Of a stretch of 64,000 nucleotides of DNA, positions 44,301 to 57,200 are shown piece after piece. The stretch is taken from positions 14,263,501 to 14,327,500 of the forward strand of contig OZ005600.1 of NCBI GenBank assembly GCA_963930655.1, in the 5' to 3' direction. A model generated the notes under the pieces. That model worked only from the letters and a program-made list of their open reading frames with translations. It was not told the DNA's origin and did not search any database. This DNA comes from Myrica gale (lineage: Eukaryota > Streptophyta > Magnoliopsida > Fagales > Myricaceae). Every line of letters starts with the position of its first letter. Position 1 is the first letter of the stretch. The position numbers and the translations under genes are program-made.

Positions 44301-47300
44301 TTCCAAGTACGACCACCTTCTTCCTCTTGCATTCATTTTGAAGTACTGGATCGCTAGCTCTATAGATGGACTTAAATGGTCTGGCATCAGAAAATGCAAC
44401 TAGACCTCCACCACTGCAACAAAATTAAGAAGCTACAGTTCAACCTTAAGTATCAAGAATTCAGTTGTTAAATAACAAGAAACCGAACAATTTAATTACC
44501 AGAATAGCCGCTAGGGAGAGAAATTACGTTTTTATAATGACAGAAGAACGAGGGGTTGAAACAAGTCAATTGAAATTAAGAATTTAGGCCACGAATTAAG
44601 TGTCGGGTCTTAAGACCAAGTAGGGGTGAACAGAACCGGACCGCAGACCGGACCGGACCGGAAAACCGGACCGGATTTCCGGTCCGGTCCGGTCCTTTTT
44701 CTTAAAATGTGGTCCGGTCCGGACCGGACCGGATAAATCCGGTTATCCGGTCCGGTCCGGTCCTCTTTAATAATAAATGCGGTCCGGACCGGACCGGACC
44801 GCATTTATTAAAAAAATAAAAAAAATATATTTTTTTTATATTTTTAATACAAATTATAAACATAAAACGTTTAATTTTTATCTAAACTAAAACTTAACAA
44901 TTTTATATACACTTCTCATTTGAAATTAACCTAAAAAAAATTTTGAAAAAATTTTAAAAAATTTAAAAAATTTAAAAAAATTTAAAAAAAATTAAAACCG
45001 GTCCGGACCACTTAAGTGGTCCGGACCGGACCGCATTTAGTGAAACCGGACCGGACCGGACCACTTATAAGTGGTCCGGTCCGGTCCTATATTATTTAAG
45101 GACCGCAATGCGGTCCGGACCGGAATGCGGTCCGAAAAACCGGACCGCATTCCGGTTGTGCAGCCCTAAGACCAAGTGCCGTCTTTCTCTTTTTCTTTTA
45201 CGTGTTTCTTTCGGATCACAGTCCCTAGCTAGACCAAAGTGACACGTAACATTTCAGAATATATTGTGTCCTTTTGTTCTCAATGCCAATATATATGCAT
45301 GGGCAAAGCCGGAACTTGGGAACAGGGTCCTTTAGTTTTCACGATGTATATAACAAATATCATTCGTTCCGATCGAATATTATGAAAAACCGATGACTAT
45401 AGAAATATTATTAACTACAGACAAACAAAACTCAAATAAGTTTATCCCCTCCAGTTGAAAAAAACTAAGGATTTGCACTTTGTATATCAGAAAACAAAAG
45501 AGAAAAGAGAAACCCATTAAAATGTATATAAAATTAAGAATCCACCGTACGTGGTACTGAAACAATGTTGTTGTTCATCAAGTCTGTCACTTTCATGATC
45601 AACGGGATAAACTCGACCAGAATGACACTCAATAACAGAAGACATGTAGAACAAACTTAAAGACAAAAAAGTCAACAAAGATGAATAACCGAAAACAAAA
45701 GATCACGAGTACTAGGAACTTTAAAAACAGAAAGTATAGAAACGAGGTAATAGGATGAATACTAAATTTTAAGACCTGACAGTGATGACAATAAGAAGCT
45801 TAGAGAGGGTAGGGTGATTGTGAACAGCCCTCGAGGCTCTCTGGAAGAAAGAGTATCTGAAGATTCGTGTAAAATAGAGTAACAGAGGAGAGAGTAAAGT
45901 GAGAAAGAGAGAAATGGTATAATTCTTGTATATTCGAGCTAATCGTTAATGAATTACATACTCTGGTATTTATACACAAATATACTTAACCGATATGTAA
46001 CCGTACTTAACAATAAGTAACAGAATCAGTTTTACATGTGAACTAACACTCCCCCTCAAGCTTGACAGTAGATGTTAATCACGTTAAGCTTGGACAACAA
46101 AGAATGAAACTGGACAGACCCGAGAGCTTTAGTGAAGATATCGGCCAGTTGATGTTGTGTCTTCACGTGAAGAGTGTGAATCATACCAGAAGCAACCTTC
46201 TCACGAACCAAGTGACAATCAAGCTCGATGTGCTTGGTTCGTTCATGGAAAACGGGGTTGGCAGCGATGTGAATGGCAGTCTGACTGTCACAAAAAAGAA
46301 AAACAGGCAAAGGATGTGCTACCCATAAGTCCGTAAGGAGATACTTGAGCCATGTGATCTCACAAACAGTGGCTGCCATGGCTCGATATTCAGCCTCAGC
46401 TGAAGAGCGAGACTGCAGTTTGTTTCTTGGATTTCCAAGAAACCAAGGAATCACCAAGAAAAATAGAAAAACTAGTAATGCCTTGAATCTGAACATCCAG
46501 CCCAATCAGAATCAGTGAATTCCTTCAAATGCAACGAAGAAGAAGAAGGAAGAAATAAACCTTGACCCGAAGATCCTTTGAGATAACGAAGAACTCGGGT
46601 GGCAGCATCCATGTGAGATTGATGAGGTTTATCCATGAACTGACTTATAATATGTAAGGCATAAGAGAGATCAGGTCGTGTGATAGTGAGGTATAATAAT
46701 CTGCCTACTAGACGTATGTAGGAAGTAGTATCAATGGAGGGAGAATGATCATCCTTGACAAGTTTCAGATTTTGTTCAATGGGAGTATGAACAGGTTTAG
46801 CTCCAATACACCCAGTGTCGGCAAGAATGTCAAGGGCAAATTTCCTTTGACACAAAGTAATCCCAGCAGCTGACCGTGCAACCTCTAAGCCCAAGAAATA
46901 CTTGAGAGGCCCTAAATCCTTAATTCAAAACTTAGTATCAATAACAAACTTTAATTCAAGGATTAAAGAAAGATTATCTCCTGCCAAGATAATATCATCA
47001 ACATAGACTAATAATGTCATAAAAGAGGATGCAGAATGTTTGGTGAAGAGGGTATAATCAGCTCGGGACTGAGTAAAGCCATTGGCTAACAAAAAATCTA
47101 AAAACTTACAAAACCACTGTTGAGATGCCTGTTTTAAACCGTATAGGGACTTAGTTAAACGGCAAACAGTGGACTCCCCCTTGCGCTGGAAACCAGGAGG
47201 TAAGTGCATGTAAATTTCTTCATTCAGATCTCCATAGAGAAATGCATTATTTACATCAAGTTGATGTAAATGCCAGCAACGAGAAGCTGACACACCAAGT

Positions 47301-50300
47301 AATATACGGACAGTAGTGAGCTTTGCTACTGGAGAAAATGTCTCGAAGTAGTCAAATCCTTCCTTTTGGGTGTAGCCTTTGGCAACTAGCCCAACTTTAT
47401 AATGTTCCACGGTGCCATCAGCATGGAGTTTAAGTTTATATACCCATTTGCAGTCAATGGGAACTTTTCCAGGTGGCAAAGGACAAAGAACCCAAGTATG
47501 GTAAGTTCTAAGGCAGCAATCTCTTTGGTCATGGCATCACGCCATTCAGGCTTTTGGACAGCTTCTCTAAATGTGGCAGGTTCAGGATGAGAATGAACAG
47601 CAAGAACAAAAGACAAATGCTGAGAAAAAAAGACTATCATAGTTAAGAAAAGAAGAGAGATCTTAAGGATTACCAGATGGATGAGAACCTGCAGAGAAGG
47701 AGACAATTGTGTTGCCAGGAGTAACATGAGCTAACTGACAATGGTAATCAGTCAAATATGTCGGTGCCTTGCGTATCCGAGAAGGACGGTGAGTCAAAGG
47801 AATGGAAGGAGTGACAGTAAGAGGATCAGACGCAAGAGTAGAGTCAGTGGCAGAGTCAATAAAAGATGGTAATCAGTCAAATTGCAGGTTCTGTGGAAGC
47901 AATTGCAGGTTCAATAGGTGTATTTGGAGAAGATGGAAGTGGTGAGATAGAGTTGGAATCATAAGAAAAATCAGCAGGAATATGAAGAGGAGTATCAGAT
48001 GTGAAATCAATAGCTGAAAGAGGTAGAACGGGCTGATGTGTGTTAGGAGGAAAAACTTTGAAAGGAAATAAGTGTTCATGAAAGACTACATTACGAGAAA
48101 TAGAAGTCTTTTGAGTAGTTAGATGATACACTTTATAACCTTTCATAGCATATGGATAACCAATGAAAATGCAAGGATCAGCCCTAGAATCAAACTTATG
48201 ACGATGCTTAAGAGAAGTAGAAACATAATAAAGAGAGCCAAAAACTCGAAGATGTGTGTAGGTTGGTTTACATGAGAAAAGAATATCATAAGGGGACTTA
48301 TGATCTAATAAAGGTGAAGGAACTCTACTGAGGAGGTAAGTGGCAGTAAGCACACAATCACTCCAAAAAGAGAGTGGAAGTCCAGATTGGAATCGAAGAG
48401 CTCTAGCTATATTAAGAATATGCTGGTGCATATCCTCTACGATTGCATTTTGCTAAGGTGTGGCTATGCAAGAGTGTTGGTGTATAACACCTTTAGATGC
48501 AAAAAATTTGGATAAAGAGAATTCAATACCAAAATCAGATCGGATGTTCTTGATTTTGGTATTAAACTGAGTCTCTACTAGAGTAAAGAAGGCTTGTATA
48601 TAGGAAAAATTCTAAGTTTTAGAAGCAAGAAGATATAACCAGGTACAACGACTAAAATCGTCTACTACTGTCAAGAAATATCTAAAACCATTTGAATCAG
48701 GGACAGCAAAAGGCCCCCAGAGATCGAGATAAACTAATTCAAATAGAGCAGTAGACTGGTGCACATAAATGGGAAAAGGAAGATGATGTTGCTTAGCCAT
48801 AGGACATACAGTGCAATGCGTTATATTTGACAAGGAAAAATCTGATATACAATCCTTTAGAAATTGCATACGAGAATGAGATGGATGTCCCAGCCTATAA
48901 TGCCAAAGATTGGCAGAATTATTTGCAGAAATACAAGCTAAAGGTGAAGAGAAACAAACAGAGGATGTTGTACGCAAACCACCAGAATTTACTTGAACCA
49001 AATGATAGAGACCAGCATGTTCCTTAGCCAAATCAATCGTCTTCAAGCTGTTCAGGTCCTGAATAATCAGACGATCATGAAGAAAAGTCAGACAACAAGG
49101 TACTTGTTTGATTAGATAACTGACAGAGAGAAGATTGAAAGAAAAAAGATGGTATAACAAGAACATGCTTAAGCAATATGTGAGGAGAAAGTTGTACAGT
49201 TTCAATGTGAGTAATAGGAACTGAAGATCCATTCGGAAGCCTAACGAATGAAGATGTCATAGAAGAAATAGAAGTCAGCAAAGAAAGAGATGAGACCATA
49301 TGGTCAGTGGCACCAATGTCCACAATCCATGTGGAAGGTGAGAATGACAAAGTACCTACCATGTTTAACAAAGACATTAGGTACAAGACTAGCTTGACAA
49401 CCAAAAGCTGATTGCTGTCCATCCGAAGCCTGCGAAGAGGAAGGCAAGAGAGCCAAGAGCTACTTGCATTGTTCCATCGTGAATGGAGATCCGGCAGATG
49501 GCATTACATTAGTAGCTGGATAGACAGAATTAGCAGCAGCAGAAGACTTGGATCTGAACTTGTAGCCGGGTGGATAGCCGTGAACCTTGTATCATTTGTC
49601 AATGGTGTGACCTACAAAGCCACAGTGGCTACAGATCGACTTGTCTTTTCGTAGAGGAGGTCGAGAGTTGTAAGGCTGAGACCGAGTGAGAAAAGCAGTA
49701 TTCTCAACAGATGGTAAATCAGTAGTGAAAACATCTCTTTGACGTTGCTCTTGAACTACTAATGAGAAGACTTTGTTAATTGAAGGAAGAGGTTCAATTA
49801 ACAAGATTTGGCCACGAACTTGAGCATAAGAATCATGGCCCATCAAGAACTGCATTATGCATTCTTGATTATATGATTCTGCAAGTAATTTGGATGTGCC
49901 ATAAGAACAAACTAAATTTTGTTTGTAATTTGACAGCTCCTCCCACAAAGCTTTCAAATTAGTGAAATAAGTGCTCACACTATCCTTTCCTTGTGACAGA
50001 GAAACAATTGACTTCTAGATCTGGAAAATGTGTGGCCCATTCCCTTGAGAAAATCGTTCATTCAAATCTTTCCATATTCCAGCAGTTGTGTCTATGTACA
50101 TGACACTATTAGCTAATGATTTTGAAACTGAATTCAAGATCCAAGATGCAACCATATCGTTGCATCTTGTCCATAAAGGATCATTCGTCTTTGGCTTTGG
50201 AAGACTGCCATTAACAAACTGTAATTTGTTCTTCGCACTGAGGGTCATCTCCATGGATCGGCGCCAGCTCAAATGACTTTCACCGGTGAGGATCTAAGAA

Positions 50301-50609
50301 ACCAAGATAGCTCCAAGACCATCTCCATTGTGAAGAAAATAAGGACTGCTCGGTTTGTCAGTCTCGACTGCGGAAGCTGGTTCAGAAGCCATTAATGCTC
50401 TGATACCATGAAGATTCGTGTAAAACAGAGTAACAGAGGAGAGAGTAAAGTGAGAAAGAGAGAAATTGTATAATTCTTGTATATTCGCGTTAATCGTAAT
50501 GCATTACATACTCTGGTATTTATACACAAATAGACTTAACTTATGTGTAACCGTACTTACAATAAATAACCGAATCAGTTTTACACGTGAACTAACAGTA
50601 TCGTTTCAT
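41349..50609 (-). CDS. NDB2: External NADH dehydrogenase NDB2-like, exon 1 split by a Copia insertion
   Basis: Ten exons on the minus strand: 50603-50609 plus 45776-45857 (exon 1, split), 44131-44413, 43446-43652, 43036-43286, 42702-42921, 42502-42606, 41993-42259, 41789-41910, 41517-41636, 41349-41436. With the target repeat counted once the coding length is 1752 nt (583 aa), as in the family. It is a type II NAD(P)H:quinone oxidoreductase of the outer face of the inner mitochondrial membrane. Seen: first GTGWAG nucleotide fold, a second GGGPAG fold ending in LIEAS, where Glu favours NADH, the [11 protein letters not shown] flavin motif, an EF-hand loop [12 protein letters not shown] (Asp at position 12 where Glu is usual) and the C-terminal [12 protein letters not shown] ... 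SSRI. Exons 2-10 have normal splice sites and no stop or frame change. The start codon and four more bases are separated from the rest by 4.75 kb, and the first later Met is in exon 3, past the first fold. Confidence 0.88.
44621..45168. mobile_element. hAT-type MITE made of CCGGACC palindromes, 8-bp TSD
   Basis: Lies in intron 1 of the NDB2-like gene. Ends are taggggtgaacagaaccgg and, reversed, tagggctgcacaaccgg. Both flanks are agaccaag (44613-44620 and 45169-45176), an exact 8-bp target repeat. Inside, words such as ccggaccggaccgg and ggtccggtccgg alternate in clusters that pair with each other, on both sides of an AT-rich core (about 44815-45000). 548 bp, no coding content. Non-autonomous. 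Confidence 0.85.
45858..46048 (-). repeat. 3' LTR of the NDB2-like exon Copia
   Basis: Starts tgaagattcgtg, ends gaactaaca, followed by the reversed purine tract (ctccccctcaag). It points in the same direction as the host gene and stands directly before the remaining 82 bp of host exon 1. Confidence 0.92.
50409..50597 (-). repeat. 5' LTR of the NDB2-like exon Copia
   Basis: Partner of 45858-46048 with about 12 substitutions. Its inner edge abuts the Met-tRNA primer site, and its outer edge the gtatc target repeat at 50598-50602. Confidence 0.92.
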
Positions 50610-51267
50610 TGTGAGATGTATATTTCTTCTCTTTCTTGTCTTGGAGAGAGAGGTTGCAGCAATGGAAGATAACAGTTCTTTGTTTAATTGTTTACTCTCC
50701 TAGGTCATGGGAGGAAGAGTGGAATCAGCCTTATATTTGGAGGCGGGGCCTGGGGAGTAACGGTCAGTAATCAAAACAATTTATTAGGGTTTTTTGTCGC
50801 ATTAAGAAGAAACTCGGGCAGGTGTCTTAACTTTCTTACAAAGGGTGTTAGAACTACGTAACCACGCACCCATTGGTTGCTTTCAAGCCGTCCGATCGAG
50901 TAATTAAACTGATTTTCGATGGCCGAAAATCAAGGATGCAATACTCCTTTTATTTTTCAGTGAATAACTGAATATTCACCTTAGCTTACTGCTGAGCCGT
51001 CGGATCAAATGTTCACAATTATGTCTCTCCGGTGGCCGTGGGACGCTCCGCTTTCAGTGGCCTAAAAAAAATTTACTTTCCTTCTATTAGAGAGGTTTCT
51101 AATTGCATAGCATGCATTGTTCACAACTTTGATATGAACATCATGAGTAACTTATACGGGTTCCAGGGAGACTGCAGGTATATATATATGTCCAGACAAT
51201 ATAACATCATGAAAAAAAAAAAAAACAAGTGGGGCTAGATAATTTATGAGGCCACCAACATGTTGCC
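50610..51267. other. Spacer between the two NDB genes
   Basis: About 660 bp holding the 5' leader and promoter of the NDB2-like gene (read minus) and the 3' end of the NDB1-like gene. A poly-A stretch near 51212-51226 may belong to the 3' flank. No further gene seen. Confidence 0.5.
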
Positions 51268-54200
51268 TCAGATTCGGCTTGAATCTCTACCAAAAATGAA
51301 TCTTCTTGTCCAATCAGATACAACTAGCACCCTTGTACGCCAGCTCACTTGCTTGCTGTATGTGAGAAAGAATATACCAAATTAGACACGCTGACGATGC
51401 AGGCAATAGTAATTTGTGCACATATAAAGCACTAGAAGTAGAAGAGAAAGTACCTTGCATATACAGAATACCAGAGCCACTGAGTGCTGTGACCCGCTGA
51501 AACCCAGTCTCCAGGTAGCTCTGCAGCTGCCTGCTCCCCTCCTAGAGGAGCGAATTGCCCGAAATGCTTGTACCTAGGGGTCAAAAGATGAAGTTGTTTG
51601 TCACATGCGAGAATTGTTTACGCTTTCTGACAAAAATTTGAAAATCTGCTCTGTAAGTGATCTTTCTTACGCAGCTTAATGGGAAAACTAAGATAAGAGA
51701 CAATGAAAACATTCACAGAAGAACAACTATTAGACTGTAATTGGCATAAGTAAAGCAGATAATTTATACTCCGTAACCACAGTCAGCGCAATCATAAGCA
51801 TTGTTTTCTCTTTCCATGTAAGACCCTGCCATCTATCAGCACCACAGCACCAACGTGAATCTTGTGATGCCTACTCAATAACTTTTCAACTGTTACCTCA
51901 CCAGCTAAACTTGGATTGGTATTAAAATGGTTGATACCCAGCTTACAAGGGATGATTTACAGAATGAGGTACTGGTACCGATAGGGAACTACAAATGGTT
52001 TTTGTTTCTCAATTTTTCCAACAAGAGAAAAGGAAAGAGGAGGGGGGGGGGGGGGGGGTTGGGAATTGCACCTACTCTGTAAATGGCTACTTGATATTTT
52101 AGCAACAATAAACAAACATCACGCACTCAATATGGTATAGAAGATCAATATAGGGACTTTAACACTTCTTCAAGATCTTATTACTCAGGCTCCGTAGTCA
52201 TGTCAGATGGCAGATCATCTACAAGTCTGAATTTCTGGACAATCTGGTTGCTATTGAAACATGAAAAAAAAAAGATTTTCTTGGTGTAGAGGAATGAGAG
52301 AGGAGGGAGGACAGATAGCACGTCAAATAATACTCACATAAGTTGTCGATGGCAAATTTTTGGCTAAGCAAAATCAGTCTCTCTTTAACATGGGCTAAAC
52401 CATTTATGTTTACCCTGTGCTGGACTGTGGATTGCTTATACTGTGTTTCTCGATGTTTGGAAATAAAGGCTCATAGAATCTCAGTCAATTTCTAAATATT
52501 ACGAGTACCTTTCTAAGTAGCGGCTGTTTAGGATGATATTTCTCTGAAGGTAAAAAGTTAAAGCATTTAAGTCTTTATGGACTTTCCATTAGCCCTAATG
52601 TATCCATTTTTTTATCCTGTTTTTTGTTCTCTAATGTTTACGAAATTATAGTAGCAACTAACTAGGAACCAGAGCAAGTTAAACATTTGGACTGGATCTG
52701 ACTTTCCAATACAGTAACTGCAATGGCTTAGGGAAAATTTATTTTCATACAAACTCATCTCAAATTGTGGAGCAATTGCATGTTGTTATAAACTAAGAGA
52801 TGGGAGTATTTTAAAGTATATACATAGCATACCTAAAAGGACGAAACCGGTGACGTCCAGAACCTCTAAAACGTCGAGGACCTTCCGGATTCTCTTCACG
52901 CTGCGACCAGATGTTAAAGCACCGCGAAAGATAAGCACCCTGTTGAGCAGCAACCTGAAAACCCAAAAATGAGAAACATTTTAGTCCCGTCATTTAGATG
53001 GCAAAACATCGTAAATCTATGTGAAAAATTCAGCCCAACCAGTAGTTGAAAGAGACATACCTGTGCAGTTGCGGGCAGACTCTTCATCTGTGAATCCACC
53101 TGTGAAAGGGCTAACTTAAACCCTTCAATATCCACATTCTTCATTTTGTTCCCCTGAGGATCCTTCAACAGGTCTGCCACATCACTCAGATGCTGGCTTT
53201 TTAGATAGAGCTCCAGTTGAGGATATCTTATGAGGATGTCATCTATCACATCTTGAAATTCTTTAACAGTTAAGGTACCGCTGTTATCTTTGTCGGCAGC
53301 TTTAAATATGCTCAAGATATCTTCCTAATCAAAACATGATACCCAGACAGTAATCTTAGTAGGAATTTCTAAATTCACAGATGAGATCAAGATATATTGC
53401 TCCACCACCATCTCAAAAAGCAAGGACACTAATAACCATGTATGTTAACTTTAACCCTATCTAAGGTGAATATAAGAGGAATCACAATGCACGACCTCAA
53501 AAAATTACTGGCACAATGGGTTAGACATCCTCACCAAACACCTAAATTTCTGAAACCACAGCACTTACTCCAGTTCCCAAGGTATAACCAAACAGTTAAT
53601 GAATTCACCTACCTTGATTTTACGCGATCAATTGAAGCACAATCACCAATTTTACTCGCAGCCATTCATCAGTTGCTAGAACACGTCTATTAACCTGCTT
53701 GTAGGTCAGAGCCCATTGTAAGCAGTTCTAGATACAAAATCAATCACGGTGATAAATGTTGTCTGGATAATTAAAGCATGAGTAATTATTGTATTTACTC
53801 CATATAAAGTGGAAATCCCCAATAAAAATTTAGCTCCAAAAAAAAAATCAATTACCTAGAGATTTGACATTACTCACCTATCAGAACTACATGAAACATA
53901 CTTTTATGTTTATATAGTTAGCACAAAACATTATTTTTTATATATATATGACTACTTTGTATAAGTGTTAGCGTTAAACTTGCGAAACAAACCTGCCCAA
54001 TTTGCTCCATAAAATCCCTTACAACAGGACGAGTCTTGACTCCAGTTGACCACACAACCAATCCATGCGGCATAGAGCAAACCTCTCCCTTTGACTGCAT
54101 CTTCATTGTAATCTCCTTATCAGAAACACTGACAACACGGCATCCTGTTTGAACTTCAATGCCATCTCTTTTAAATTTCTGCTCAGCAAATGAACTAATT

Positions 54201-57200
54201 CTTTCATCAAATCTACAGAGACCAAGAATACAACATTGTATTACTCTCCAAGCTGTGACTTCCGTACGCACTTGCAGTGGACAAAAGTTAACCATAGAAT
54301 GAAGCTAGACAAGTTTAGTGATTGGTCTAAAACTTGATAAACCCGATGTCCAGTGACGCAAAAACCTATGTATAGGGCTCTGCCTAGCTTGAACATATTG
54401 CTGGAATAGAGGGACTAGATATGAGTTCTGAAAGCAAGCTCAAATAGAACTATACTAGTATATGGTACATAAAAAACAAGAGTAGAGTTTCGTGAAATGT
54501 AACTACAGGAACATCCGTGCATAATGAATTGTAGAATCAGGCCAACTTGCTTTGAAGAGAGCACAGGAGTGCAGTTCCTATGTCAGAGATATTTTTTTGG
54601 GGGGTCCACAGAAGGTCCATTGTAAATGGGCTACGCATGGGAGGTGGTCCTCTCCCTTTACCTTCTCCTCTTCTGGTGTAGGAGCAGAAACAATTCCATC
54701 CCAATTCCCTCATACGATTAAAAGAGACTTAACCAGCTGAGCTAACTAATAGACAATTACACGTGACAGAATTTTCCACCCTTGTAATAGATTTTCCAGT
54801 GAAATGCATCTTGGAAAAGATAACTATGACTAACAGAAGAAACCTCATGATTGTAGCCACTGTGAACTCAATACTTGTTTGTGGCAGTTACAAGCAAGAG
54901 AAGCAACCTAGCTAAATAGGTGAAATAAATAGAAAAGCATGAAGACAAATGAAATGCAAAAGTTACATGCTTTCTTACGTGTTCAAAATATGATCTCCTG
55001 ATTGGATCACTGTTATTTTCACTAGATCTTTGACTGTAGGATATAATTTGACTAAATCCTCTTCAAAAAAGTCATGAAACTCAGCAGCAAATTCCACACC
55101 AGTTGGACCCCCTCCAACAATTACAAAATGAAGATTTATCCTTCTCTCTTCTTCACTAAGACCAGGAAGTACTGCCTTTTCAAAGCAATCGATCACACTT
55201 GTTCGGATCTTCTGAGCATCCTCTACTTCCTGCAGGAGATGGAGAATTTCTTTTTTAATAGAGGTCATATTCTGTACCGCTGGCAATAATTTGATTGCAT
55301 TAGGAAATTGCAAGATAAATACCCTCAATTAAGAGTCTCAGAAGCATTGAGAAGCAACCAAAGACTAAATGCTGTATAGATCCAATCTATTTTGTGATGA
55401 CTTTACCTTCAGAAAGTGGCAATTTTCCATTACACCAGGGGTATTAAAAGTATTTACTTTAGCTCCAATCGCAATGACCAAGTAGTCATACTCCAGAGAA
55501 AATTCTCTACTACCCACTAAGCTGTCGTCAAGATTTGACCTGCACAAAACTTTTTTGTTTGCAGCATCAATCTTCACACATTCTGCCTCACAAAATTGCA
55601 TTTCACCTCTTCTCTGTCATTGGAAAGAAAAAATAAAGATATTCTGAAATAAGTTACAACAACAAACTATTTGCTCAAAAGCAATCAAAGTGTACTTGTA
55701 GAAAAAATATGGGAACACTTCACTTTACACCCCTATACTATGGACCCAATGTCATTTTGGGTCTAAACTATTAAGTTCATCACATTACACTCTTGAACTA
55801 TCAAAATTCATCAATTTGTGCCCTTTGATAGGAGTTGACGGTCAAATTGTGCCACATAACCCTTTTTTTATAGTTCACAGGCATAATGTGACGAAATTAG
55901 TAGTTTGGACTTCAAATGACGCTGACACCATAGTTTGGGGGCAAACTGTGAAGTTTCCCAAAAAAAAATTCTAATCACAGTGAAATTGAAAAAATTCCAC
56001 AATATCTCAAAATTACACATCCATCAATTTCAAATATAGGTGTGTATAGACAACCTGTGTATAGAAAATTTGCAGCTCTAGCTTTCTCTCATTTACCTTC
56101 TTGACAATGTTTCGAATTGGCTCCACAACACTTCGTGCTTCAACAGTACCACATGTGACACTAGGTAACAACGGAGTAAATGCAAAATAATTCCGGGGTG
56201 AAACAATCTGCACATCGTACAATGAAGCATCCAGGTCCTTAACAAAACTAGTACCAGCCCAACCCGTACCAAGCACCAATACCCTCTTTTTCTTGGGTAC
56301 GTTTTGATTAGGGTCAACACCAGGAATGCCGCCATCAGGTTGTGATTCTGAGTAAGCCACAAGACCTCCACCGCTGCCAGAAACCCATAGAAAATGATGT
56401 ATATGGTCAAGACTCAATAAGCAGAAAATTTCTATATAAGAACTACCAGATTAGGATGTAAGCTGCAGAAAAATAAAGAACTTCTTATAGCCTGAAAGCC
56501 CTCCACATTAAATAGATCATAATGTTACAACAATTTCTTGTGTAAGGAAAGTCACAATATTCACTTTTGCGAAGAGAAAATCTTGAGACTAAAATGTGCT
56601 ACTCTGAGAGAATTAGGCTAAGTGGAGTGTAAATCTCAAGTATTATAACTTTTGATTCCATTCTCTCACAGACCCAACAGATGCATAGATCGGTTGACTT
56701 CGTTAGAAAAAAACAAAGAGCGATAGAAAAAAGTTTGGTCAAAGATGGATAGTATTATGCAATAAAGTTTGGACAAATGCACCTTATTATGCAACACATG
56801 CAATTTCGGTTAGAGAAAGATTATTACAATCTTACACAAACAATTGAGCTAACACGCCAAGATGAGATAAAATTAAATTGTTTTCTCAGTTCCACACAAC
56901 AGAAAACAAGATTTTTCAGATTACCGTTAGCTACTTTAGCGGCTCGGCCGGTTACTCCAGATAAACAATTATTCTAACTCCTGGTGTTCGCAATGTGTAG
57001 AGATCAAATAGGATTGTTTTCTTATGGATAAATTTTTCTGTTTTCATCATGTGGGAGTTTGAATATTTCCGTTTATCTACTTTCTATCCGCGTTGTGGTG
57101 AAATAATCTTTTGTGTTCAGCGGCAAAGTTGCCTTTTCTTTTATTACCGGACGTTCTGGGATATCGTTTCCGTTCTCTGTAGGTTCTCGGCAACGAAACA

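Larger units (their letters stand above)
45853..50602 (-). mobile_element. Ty1/Copia element with both LTRs, inserted in NDB2-like exon 1
   Basis: The element is 45858-50597 on the minus strand, flanked by gtatc on both sides. Short LTRs (191 and 189 bp) begin tgaagattcgtg and end gaactaaca. The primer site (about 50397-50408, tggtatcagagc in sense) fits initiator Met-tRNA; a purine tract borders the 3' LTR. Parts seen in order: gag with UBN2-type region and zinc knuckle (49.6-50.3 kb), protease ([12 protein letters not shown]), pre-integrase and integrase (47.9-49.4 kb), RT (YVDDIILAG near 46.98 kb) and RNase H (46.06-46.5 kb). The coding region is broken at several places. The LTRs differ at about 12 positions and two gaps, roughly 94% identity, so it is older than the Tnt1-like element of this window. 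Lineage within Copia not assigned. Confidence 0.92.
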
